Shown here: piece by piece, positions 41,250 through 48,752 of the stretch
How positions within the stretch are numbered: position 1 is the stretch's first letter
Layout of the letters: every line of letters starts with the position of its first letter
Source: Acidobacteriota bacterium
Lineage (GTDB): Bacteria > Acidobacteriota > Vicinamibacteria > Vicinamibacterales > UBA2999
DNA length: 64,000 nt
Assembly (NCBI GenBank): GCA_016184455.1
Contig: JACPCS010000136.1
Location: 1-64,000 of the forward strand
Direction of reading: 5' to 3'
The notes under the pieces: generated by a model
What the model was told of the DNA's origin: nothing
Database searches by the model: none
The model's input: only the letters and a program-made list of their open reading frames with translations
Translations under genes and position numbers: made by a program

Positions 41250-43406
41250 CTACTGAGTGTTCGTCGTGTTCCCGCCGCGGAACACGAGCCACGTTCCCGC
41301 GAGCGGCTGCTGTTCCACGCCTGGCTTCGACCAGTCGCATACGCCCGCCGGGAAGATCCGCCGCAGGCGCGCCAGCTCGTCGGCCGTGAAGCCCGCGTAG
41401 TCGGCCGCGGCAATCGGCTTCAACTGGCACTTGACCACGTCGTTCGAGATCGGCACGCCCGCGACGCCGCGCGGGAACGAGTACGCCGGATAGATCTCAT
41501 GGCAGCGGCCCGCCCGGTACTGCAGCGGCTCGACGACCTTCTGCGGCGTGGCGTCCTGCGTCCAGCACGCATCTACCAGGTCCACCGGCTTGGCGCGGCG
41601 AAGCTTCGCGATGGGCGAATCGGACGAGGTGTCGCGCGAGACGTTCGTCAGCCACTCGTCCATCTGCGCGAGCGCCTGCACGAGCACCGGGCTGGTCGTG
41701 TCGAAATCGCCGTGCCGGCGGTCCTCGACGAGCATCACCATGTTGTCGGAGTAGCCGTTTGCCTTCTCGAGCCGCGCGCGCGTCGAGAACGAGTGGAAGC
41801 GCAGGTGCACGTCGCCGCCGGGCAGATCGTCGTAATACGTGCGGTAGTCGATGATCGGCGTGGCCTTCAGACCGCCGCCGCCATTGCCCATGCGGCCGGT
41901 CCGGTACGCGGCGCGCGTCGCTTCCAGGTCGGCCGCCATCCGCTGCGGCACCACGCTGCCGTCGAGGTCGAAGCCCCCGATCTTTTCGTTCAGATCGAGG
42001 AACTGCTCGCTCGTGATGACGCCCGCGTTGAGCGCCTCGAAGCCGTACTGGATGCCCACGTTGTCGAGCGGCCGGCGGGCGAAGCCGGTCTTCGGATCGC
42101 GGCCGTAGACGACCGCGCCATGGTCCCAGATGGTGCAGCGCGCGCCCTTGGGATTACTGGCCGGGTGGTACCGGTGCTCCGGCGTGAGCCCTTCAGGACA
42201 CCGTTCCGTCGCACTGAACCGTCCCGCGCGCACGCGCGACAGGTTCTCGATCGTCGCCACCGTCCCAAACCCCGCCACCGCGCGCTTCTGCTCGTCGGTG
42301 AAGGGCACGCCGGCATTCTTCTGGAAGTACGTCAGCAGCAGACGGCTGTCGCCGCTGCTCGTCGCGCTCGCAAACGGCGTGTCCATGAAGCTGCGCCCCG
42401 TGATCAGCCCGTCGAGCAGGCCCGGATAGTTGTCGGCGATCTGGTACTGCTGGATTGCGCCGCCGGAGGAGCCCCAGCCGATCGTGAAGAGCGGCACCCC
42501 GTACGCCTCGATGAACCGCTCCTTCACCATCATCATCGTCTCGGCGGAGATCAGATCGTTGCAGTTGTTCCCCGCCACGGTCAGCGACGCCGACGCGACC
42601 GCGTATCCCTGGCGCAGGTGATGGTCGTCCATGACGCCGCCGGTGGAGGCGCCCTGCTGATACCAGCCCGGCTCGCAGCCGCCGCCAAATGTGAAGATCA
42701 GCTTGCCGTTCCATGCGGGAGACCGCACGGCAAAGGTGGGCGCCGGATCGGCGGCCGGATTGTGCAGCATGGCGATCTGATAGATCGCGCGATTGATGGT
42801 GCCGGTCTCGATCCGCACGATGTACGGCACCTGCCGCCCGTTGACCGCCACCATCGCGACGTCGGGCGGGGCCGCTTGTGGATCCGCGAGCGTCTTCAGG
42901 TCGCGGCCGCTGCCGGTCCGGTAGACGTAGTCGACGCGCGTGGCAATCGAGCAGCTCGCATCGAGCGGCCGGCTCAGCGTACCGCCCGACTGCAGCTTGA
43001 ACCGCTCGGTCATGCAGACGAACGGCTGTTCCTGGGGCGAGGAGAGCACGGGGCCCGTGATCGGATGGTTCACGAGCGTCAACCGCGCCGACGCGCTGAT
43101 GGAGGTCGCCATCACCTGACTGCTACCGGGCGCCAGGCCGGAAATCACGCCGGTGAGCGATCGGCCGCTCGCATCCGCCCGCAATTGCGCGGTGACGTCG
43201 GCGCCGTTGAGCGAGACGCGGACATCGCCGGCGTTCAGACCCGCCGGGACGTCGACTCGCACCAGCGCGTCCCCGCCGGTCACGAAGTCGGGCCGCGACG
43301 AGAGGGCCCGCAGTTGGAGCCCGTTCCCCTGTGCACGAATGGCGGTTCCGGCCGCGAGAAGGATGGCAGCCGCGGAGAGGACCACAGACGACGACAGCCG
43401 GGACAT
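41250..43406 (-). CDS. Secreted DUF6351-family protein, alpha/beta-hydrolase-like
   Basis: 718 residues: signal peptide (VVLSAAAILLAAGTAIRAQ), an N-terminal beta-sandwich (RPDFVTGGDALVRVDVPAG) and a large domain. That domain contains the probable nucleophile elbow GWGSSGGAIQQYQIADNYPG, plus FGGGCEPGWYQQGAS and late HGDF-type residues. The GSSGG context resembles alpha/beta-hydrolases; possibly an esterase or peptidase. Start ATG has GGAGG 5 bases upstream. A word-repeat hairpin lies directly before it. Confidence 0.72.
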   Translation of the reverse strand: MSRLSSSVVLSAAAILLAAGTAIRAQGNGLQLRALSSRPDFVTGGDALVRVDVPAGLNAGDVRVSLNGADVTAQLRADASGRSLTGVISGLAPGSSQVMATSISASARLTLVNHPITGPVLSSPQEQPFVCMTERFKLQSGGTLSRPLDASCSIATRVDYVYRTGSGRDLKTLADPQAAPPDVAMVAVNGRQVPYIVRIETGTINRAIYQIAMLHNPAADPAPTFAVRSPAWNGKLIFTFGGGCEPGWYQQGASTGGVMDDHHLRQGYAVASASLTVAGNNCNDLISAETMMMVKERFIEAYGVPLFTIGWGSSGGAIQQYQIADNYPGLLDGLITGRSFMDTPFASATSSGDSRLLLTYFQKNAGVPFTDEQKRAVAGFGTVATIENLSRVRAGRFSATERCPEGLTPEHRYHPASNPKGARCTIWDHGAVVYGRDPKTGFARRPLDNVGIQYGFEALNAGVITSEQFLDLNEKIGGFDLDGSVVPQRMAADLEATRAAYRTGRMGNGGGGLKATPIIDYRTYYDDLPGGDVHLRFHSFSTRARLEKANGYSDNMVMLVEDRRHGDFDTTSPVLVQALAQMDEWLTNVSRDTSSDSPIAKLRRAKPVDLVDACWTQDATPQKVVEPLQYRAGRCHEIYPAYSFPRGVAGVPISNDVVKCQLKPIAAADYAGFTADELARLRRIFPAGVCDWSKPGVEQQPLAGTWLVFRGGNTTNTQ

Positions 43407-43423
43407 CAGGCCTCCTTTTCGAC

Positions 43424-43496
43424 ATTTGTGATGTGTGATTGTTGATTTGTGATTCCCTGCCTTGAAATCACGAATCGCCAATCGCACATCACGAAT
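43424..43496. repeat. Word-repeat hairpin (GTGATTTGTGAT type)
   Basis: The left arm, made of (GTGATGTGTGATTGTTGATT) words, pairs with a right arm of (AATCACGAATCGCCAATCGC) words over about 31 nt with roughly five mismatches and an 8-nt loop. AT-rich relative to its surroundings, upstream of the DUF6351 gene. Confidence 0.85.
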
Positions 43497-43537
43497 GGCC
43501 GGGCCTGATTATAGTCTTCGTCCGGGTGCTCTAGGCC

Positions 43538-43675
43538 TCAGAAGCCCTCAACGTAAGGTGCCGACGCATCGCCGAAGAACCAGAGCGCCGCCAGCGTGAG
43601 AATCGCCAGCAGAATCACGACCAGCAGCGCAGGAAGGAGGCGGGAGCGTCGCTTGACGATGGAGATCTCCTGCAT
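43538..43675 (-). CDS. Small single-pass membrane protein (45 aa)
   Basis: MQEISIVKRRSRLLPAL followed by a hydrophobic helix VVILLAILTLAALWFF and a short tail ending VEGF. Start ATG is 3 bp after the stop of the PRC/DUF2382 gene; AGGTGACGC precedes it. Basic N-terminus predicts N-in topology. Probably co-expressed with the stress protein upstream; function unknown. Confidence 0.6.
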   Translation of the reverse strand: MQEISIVKRRSRLLPALLVVILLAILTLAALWFFGDASAPYVEGF

Positions 43676-43678
43676 GCG

Positions 43679-44266
43679 TCACCTCTGTCCAAGCGGCGGC
43701 TCGTCGGTCGCGCGGTTCACGACGACCTCGTCGTGCATCCGCTCCTCACGGCCGATCGGCCGACGTTCGACCACGATTTCTTCTTCCGCCACCGGAATCC
43801 GCACTGACTCGCCAGGACGAAGGTCGTCGATGGCGTGAGCGATCTCCTCGCCGCGCACGTGCCGCGTGATCGGCGTTCCTCGGCCAGGCTCGCCGCGGCG
43901 CCACCAGCGATCCCAGAACTCGCGCTGGTGCCGTTCGCGCGCGGTGCGAAGCTCGTTCACCCACCCGGGCGCGATGTCGTCGACGACGACCTGGCGCCCC
44001 TGCCGGTGGGCGCGCTCGACGGGCACCATGACGTGCGGATCCTCGCCGCGAAAGTCGAACAGCTTGTGGTCGAGCTCGACGTCGAGATAGGTGGCGGACA
44101 TGCGGTCGGTGTCGACGATGAGGTCCTTGACCTCGCCCACGGCACGTCCGTCGCGGTTGACGACGGTCCAGCCGCGCGGATCCGGCTCGTTCCGGGCCAC
44201 GTCGTACTCCCGCATCCGTGACAGGCGTTCCATCCGGCGGACCGACGCGTCGCGATCGGCTCTCAT
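43679..44266 (-). CDS. PRC-barrel / DUF2382 (YsnF-like) stress protein
   Basis: 195 residues. The PRC-barrel (about 18-90) holds GWTVVNRDGRAVGEVKDLIV and ATYLDVELDHKLFDFRG. The C-terminal part has the DUF2382-like ESVRIPVAEEEIVVERRPI and an HDEVVVNR-like end. Such proteins accompany general-stress responses in several phyla. Start ATG at 44266 follows GGAGGG. Confidence 0.78.
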   Translation of the reverse strand: MRADRDASVRRMERLSRMREYDVARNEPDPRGWTVVNRDGRAVGEVKDLIVDTDRMSATYLDVELDHKLFDFRGEDPHVMVPVERAHRQGRQVVVDDIAPGWVNELRTARERHQREFWDRWWRRGEPGRGTPITRHVRGEEIAHAIDDLRPGESVRIPVAEEEIVVERRPIGREERMHDEVVVNRATDEPPLGQR

Positions 44267-44333
44267 GGTGTGAGCCCTCCCCTCGAGGTGTGCGACGCGA
44301 TGAGTGGGTGCAAGCCGGGTACCCGGCCGCTGT

Positions 44334-45533
44334 TCAGGTGCGTGCGGGACTGAAGACGTCCTGTCCGTCGATGAAGGTGCGAACCACACGGAACCCGCGG
44401 TCGAGCACGACGAGATCGGCGACGGCGCCCTCCGCGATGAATCCGAATCCGGTCAGTCCCAGCTCGCGCGCCGGTGTGGTGGCGCAGAGCACGGCCGCGT
44501 CCACGACCGACAGGCCGAAGCTGGTCACGATCGTGCGGAACGCCCGCTCCATCGTGAGTGTGCTGCCCGCGAGCGTACCTTCGTCGAGCACGGCGGCCTG
44601 ATCGGTGACGCGGATCCGCCGCCCACCGAGACGCGCGGTCGATCCGACGGGCAGGCCGGCGCCCGCGGTGGCGTCGGTGATCGCCATCGTGCGCGCCGTA
44701 CCTTTCGCGGCGATCGCCATCCGGCTCATGACCGGGTGCACGTGGTACCCGTCGCAGATCAGCTCAGCGGCGATGTCGTCGCTCGCCAGGACGGCGCCGG
44801 CGAGCCCGGGCGCCCGATGCGTCATCGGGGTCATCCGGTTGAACAGGTGCGTGGCATGTCGGGCGCCCGCGTCCATCGCCGCCACCGCCTGATCGAGGTC
44901 GGCACCGGAATGGCCGAGCGACACGCGGTGGCCGCCCGCCACGAGCGTGCGCACCAGATCGAGCGCGCCCGGCAGCTCGGGCGCCAGCGTGACAATGCCG
45001 ACATCGGGCCGCGCTGCCGCGATCACGTCGAGGATGTCGCGCGCCGAAAAATCACCCTCGTCGAGGGCCCCCGGACCTTGGGGCGGCAACCGGAGGCACT
45101 CGGCCGGCTGCGCGCCGCGGTACTCCGGGTTGATGAAGTTGCTCTCCAGATGCGCCGGCAGCACACGCGCGCTCGCCGGCGCACGCGCGGCGCGCGCCCG
45201 TGCCACCTGCGCGAGCACCGCCCGCAGCGCTGCCGGCGGGCACGCCGTCGTCGTGGGACAGAACGCCGTGACGCCGTGTCGCGGCAGCCGCGCGGCGATC
45301 GCCGCGATCGGATCGCCCTCGTCCAGCGTGTCGAACCCGCCGATGCCGTGGACGTGCACGTCGACGAAGCCGGGCACGACGTAGCAGTCGCGCGCGTCGA
45401 CAACGGTCGCGCCCGCCACGTCGGCGCGGTCGCGCGGCTCGACGGCCGCCAGGCGCGCGCCGTCGATGATGAGCGATCCACCGGCGAGCAGGCGATCCGG
45501 CAGAACGAGATCGCCGCCCGACAGGACGATCAT
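44334..45533 (-). CDS. nagA: N-acetylglucosamine-6-phosphate deacetylase NagA
   Basis: Removes acetate from GlcNAc-6-P in amino-sugar recycling. 399 residues of the amidohydrolase fold: GFVDVHVHGIGGFDTLDEGD (metal HxH), AHLESNFINPEYRGAQ (Glu ligand), SLGHSGAD, THLFNRMTPM and the catalytic Asp in MAITDATAGAG. Starts in an overlap with the PIN-like gene. No nagB or PTS gene nearby. Confidence 0.94.
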   Translation of the reverse strand: MIVLSGGDLVLPDRLLAGGSLIIDGARLAAVEPRDRADVAGATVVDARDCYVVPGFVDVHVHGIGGFDTLDEGDPIAAIAARLPRHGVTAFCPTTTACPPAALRAVLAQVARARAARAPASARVLPAHLESNFINPEYRGAQPAECLRLPPQGPGALDEGDFSARDILDVIAAARPDVGIVTLAPELPGALDLVRTLVAGGHRVSLGHSGADLDQAVAAMDAGARHATHLFNRMTPMTHRAPGLAGAVLASDDIAAELICDGYHVHPVMSRMAIAAKGTARTMAITDATAGAGLPVGSTARLGGRRIRVTDQAAVLDEGTLAGSTLTMERAFRTIVTSFGLSVVDAAVLCATTPARELGLTGFGFIAEGAVADLVVLDRGFRVVRTFIDGQDVFSPART

Positions 45534-45943
45534 TCAGCCAGGTGTCCCGGCCAGTCGACGTTCAGGTGCAGCTTCTGGCCGTCGAGGGCGACGGGCGTGC
45601 GAAACATGTCGTCGAGCCGCTTCAGCAGGCCGATGAAGCCGGGCTCGGTCGGGGCCGTCAGGACGATGACGCCGCCGCTCTCCGCGGGCGGGAACTTCTG
45701 GTCGTCCAGGTAATCGCGATCGAGCGTCAGGAGCGTGCGGCCGAGCTGACGCGCGAGCCGGTAGTGTTCGCCGTCACGCGCGCGGCGGAGATCTTCGTGC
45801 TCGAGCACGAAGAGGACGTCCCAGTGCAGGCGGACGCGCATGAACGAGACGAGCCCGGCGGGCACGTTGGCGTCGACATAGAGCCGCGGCTGGCCTGCGA
45901 TGCGCCCCGCGTGTGGCCCGAGCTCCGACGCCAGTGTCCCCAT
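45530..45943 (-). CDS. DUF5615 PIN-like protein
   Basis: 137 residues with acidic residues placed as in PIN nucleases: LYVDANVPAGLV near the start, EDLRRARDGEHYRLARQ and TLLTLDRDYLDDQKFPP. DUF5615 members are often toxins of toxin-antitoxin pairs, but no antitoxin gene is adjacent. Instead it is squeezed between a deoxyhypusine-synthase homologue (stop abuts its ATG) and nagA (4-bp overlap). Confidence 0.75.
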   Translation of the reverse strand: MGTLASELGPHAGRIAGQPRLYVDANVPAGLVSFMRVRLHWDVLFVLEHEDLRRARDGEHYRLARQLGRTLLTLDRDYLDDQKFPPAESGGVIVLTAPTEPGFIGLLKRLDDMFRTPVALDGQKLHLNVDWPGHLAE

Positions 45944-47113
45944 CTACCGGTGTCTCTCCAGATCGGACATCGTCTCGACCGGATCGCCGACCGCGGGATG
46001 CTCCCGCCTGGCGATCGCCGCCTCCCGCTTGAGCGCGGCGACCAGCTCGTCGCGCGTGTGCACCAGCTCCTTGCGCGGGCGGCGTCCGTGCGAGGAGCCG
46101 ACGGCGTACTCGCAGAAGAGCGGAAAGGCGATCGTCGAGTCGCAGTAGGCGACGACCGTGTCGGGCAGGACGCCGGGATTGACCTTGCCCCAACTCACGG
46201 CTTCCGACGGCGTCGCGCCCGAGAGGCCGCCCCACACGACCTGATCGGTCGTGATCTGGATGAAGTAGTCGTTCCCGCCCTTGGGAATGCCGTAGACCTC
46301 CCACAGCGTCGGCTGTCCCTGCAGGTAGAAGTTCTTCGGCGATCCTCCGCCGAGGATCACGCAGCCGTTCTTCTTGCCCGCGAGGATGAACGCGCACACC
46401 TCGTTGACATCCTTGTTCGGATCGATCATCAGCGCACGGCCGTTCATCAGCTCGTGATACGCGAGGTTCATGCCGATGGAGCTGTCGCCCGGCGACGAGG
46501 TGTAGATGGGGACGCCGAACGCCGCGGCCGCCGCCACCATCGAGTGCTGCTGGCATCCGGGCTGCCGTTCGCGCAGGTCGCACCCGAGCGCGTAGTGCAG
46601 CTCCGCCGTCGAGACCGGGCCGTTGACGCCCCACCGCACCAGGAAATCACGGATGTAGGCGTCGGTTTCGAGCAGCACCGACGCCGGAAACAGCACGTCG
46701 TAGATGCGGATGACGCCCTCTTCATAGAGCGCCACGTCGTCGACGAACGGCGATCCGCGGTGCAGCGTGAAGTTCAGCGCGTAGTGGAGGTCGTGATAGA
46801 GGTTCGCGCCGGTGCTGATGACGAAATCGACCAGCCCGCGCTCCATCAGCTCCACGACGCAGCCGCCGAGGCCCGCCGGCGTCATCGCGCCGGCGATGGT
46901 CAGGCCGATCATCGTGTCGTGCTCCGGCAGGAGCATCTTGTCGGTGAAGATGCGGCAGGCCTCGCCGAGACGCGCGGCGTTGAACGCCTGAAAGCCCTCC
47001 TCAATCAGCTGCCGGATGTCGGCGCTCCCGCGCGGCCGGTAGTAGCGGATCGCCTTGCCGGAGAGGTAATCGACGCGGCCCTGGCGTGGCGCGCCCGGAG
47101 CTCGGTGGGGCAC
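45944..47113 (-). CDS. Deoxyhypusine synthase-family protein
   Basis: 389 residues. NAD-dependent aminobutyl-transfer fold: DFVISTGANLYHDLHYAL, VPIYTSSPGDSSIGMNL, NKDVNEVCAFILAGKKNG, and the catalytic lysine block GATPSEAVSWGKVNP. Eukaryotes and archaea use it on eIF5A, which bacteria lack. Bacterial homologues are thought to act in polyamine metabolism, so the substrate here is uncertain. Start GTG at 47113, first gene of DHS-PIN-nagA, divergent from a sigma-54 regulator 61 bp away. Confidence 0.85.
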   Translation of the reverse strand: MPHRAPGAPRQGRVDYLSGKAIRYYRPRGSADIRQLIEEGFQAFNAARLGEACRIFTDKMLLPEHDTMIGLTIAGAMTPAGLGGCVVELMERGLVDFVISTGANLYHDLHYALNFTLHRGSPFVDDVALYEEGVIRIYDVLFPASVLLETDAYIRDFLVRWGVNGPVSTAELHYALGCDLRERQPGCQQHSMVAAAAAFGVPIYTSSPGDSSIGMNLAYHELMNGRALMIDPNKDVNEVCAFILAGKKNGCVILGGGSPKNFYLQGQPTLWEVYGIPKGGNDYFIQITTDQVVWGGLSGATPSEAVSWGKVNPGVLPDTVVAYCDSTIAFPLFCEYAVGSSHGRRPRKELVHTRDELVAALKREAAIARREHPAVGDPVETMSDLERHR

Positions 47114-47174
47114 GGTGTCTAGCTTACCCCGACTGTCGCAGCAGCGCCCCGCGACCGATAAGAGAGGCGGATTC

Positions 47175-48509
47175 GTGGACGAGAGCACTCTGACCGCCCG
47201 GCGCCCTGCCGCCGCCATGACACGGTCTGATCCGACCCCGGACGAGGAAGCCCGTTTTCGGACGCTGGTGCAGTCGCCGCTGCGCGCGGGCCTGCTGCGG
47301 TTCCTGCACGCCCGCACCGGGGAGGGCTTCGACGTCGATTCGCTGATGGCCGTGTTCGGCCGGATGCGCGGCGACGTCGACAACTGCCTCGCGGAGCTGG
47401 TCGACTTCGGCGTGGTCGCGCGCGTGCCCGGCCCGCCGCCGCGGTACGCCGCCAAGCGGCCCGATCATCCCGAACGCGGGGAGCTCCTCGATCAGTTCCT
47501 CGAGCGGCGGGCCGCGATCAGCGCCGAGGACCAGGCGCCGTCGGTGCAGCGGTTCCGGGAAATGATCGGCCGCGACGAGAAGATGCTGATCGTCTTCGAG
47601 TGGATCCGCACGGCGGCCAAGTCGGACATCTCGGTCCTGATCCTCGGCCCGACCGGTTCGGGCAAGGAGGTCGTGGCCCGGATGATCCACGAGCTGAGCC
47701 GCCGCGGGAAGGAGCGCTTCCAGGCGGTCAACTGCGCCGCGCTGCCCGACACGCTGTTCGAATCGGAGCTGTTCGGGTACGAGAAGGGGGCCTTTACCGG
47801 CGCGCACGATCGCAAGCCGGGCCGCCTGGAGCTGGCCGACCGCGGGACGCTCTTCCTCGACGAGATCGGCGACCTCTCGCTCGTCGCGCAGGCCAAGCTG
47901 CTGCGCGCGCTGGAAGATCGCCGCTTCGAACGCCTCGGCGGCCAGAAGTCGGTGCACGTCGACTTCCGCCTCATCTCCGCCACGAACCGGCCCCTCGACC
48001 TGTTCGTCCGCGATGGCCGCTTCCGCGAAGACCTGTATTACCGGATCAATGCGTTTGCGATCCGGCTGCCGTCGCTGCGCGAGCGCCCGATCGATATTCC
48101 CGTCCTCGCGTCGCGCTTTCTGGCGCGCTACTGCACGGCGAACGGCCTGCCGCTCGACGCCAAGGTGTTCTCCACCGAAGCGATCGCGCAGCTCCAGGCG
48201 TATCCATGGCCGGGCAACATCCGCGAGCTCGAGAGCACGGTGTCGCGCGCCGCCCTCTCGGCGCCCGGACGCATCATCCGCGGCAACGACGTGGAGTTCC
48301 TGCACGAGCACGCCGCGCACGAGGCGTTTGCACCGCCGCGCCTGCCGACGCTGCGCGAAGCGGAGCGGGCCCATGTCGTACGCGTCCTCGAAGCCACCTC
48401 CTGGAACAAGAAGGAGGCGGCACGGATCCTCGAGATCAGCCGCGGCACGCTGTACCGCAAGATCGTCGAGTACGGCCTCGACGACCCGAAGCGGTCGCCC
48501 GGGGCGTAA
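47175..48509 (+). CDS. Sigma-54-dependent Fis-family regulator
   Basis: 444 residues. The N-terminal ~120 residues look like a winged-helix sensor part (FRTLVQSPLRAGLLRFLHAR) rather than a receiver. The AAA+ domain has Walker A GPTGSGKEVV, the sigma-54 contact loop EKGAFTGAHD, Walker B LFLDEIGDLS and R-finger region DLYYRINAFAIRLP. C-terminal Fis helix KEAARILEISRGTLYRKI. GTG at 47175 has AGAGGCGG upstream; ATG at 47217 is the alternative. Targets unknown; no sigma-54 promoter was seen in the divergent gap. Confidence 0.9.
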   Translation: MDESTLTARRPAAAMTRSDPTPDEEARFRTLVQSPLRAGLLRFLHARTGEGFDVDSLMAVFGRMRGDVDNCLAELVDFGVVARVPGPPPRYAAKRPDHPERGELLDQFLERRAAISAEDQAPSVQRFREMIGRDEKMLIVFEWIRTAAKSDISVLILGPTGSGKEVVARMIHELSRRGKERFQAVNCAALPDTLFESELFGYEKGAFTGAHDRKPGRLELADRGTLFLDEIGDLSLVAQAKLLRALEDRRFERLGGQKSVHVDFRLISATNRPLDLFVRDGRFREDLYYRINAFAIRLPSLRERPIDIPVLASRFLARYCTANGLPLDAKVFSTEAIAQLQAYPWPGNIRELESTVSRAALSAPGRIIRGNDVEFLHEHAAHEAFAPPRLPTLREAERAHVVRVLEATSWNKKEAARILEISRGTLYRKIVEYGLDDPKRSPGA

Positions 48510-48752
48510 CCCCTTCGCCCATCCTGAGGCGCTCCCCCCGGCGAAACCCATCGGTGTTACATTTCTGCCTCCCGATCCGTCGATTGGCTGTGCAGTTTCC
48601 GCACATTCGCTGCGCACGGCTGCACCGCCCCCGTTACAACCTCCGCGTCGATCGCAGGCTGGAAGATGCTGACGTTCAACACGTTACGACGGTTGGCGAC
48701 GGCGGCCGCAAACCTCGGCAATATTCTTGCCCCCGGCCCGACGGCTCTCTCT

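Noticed and set aside
45530..45943. Toxin-antitoxin pair with the DUF5615 PIN-like protein
   Set aside because: No DUF433 or other antitoxin-like gene beside it; neighbours are metabolic enzymes.
47114..47174. Sigma-54 promoter for the DHS-PIN-nagA operon
   Set aside because: No GG-N10-GC pair with TGGCAC/TTGCA-like context found in the 61-bp gap.
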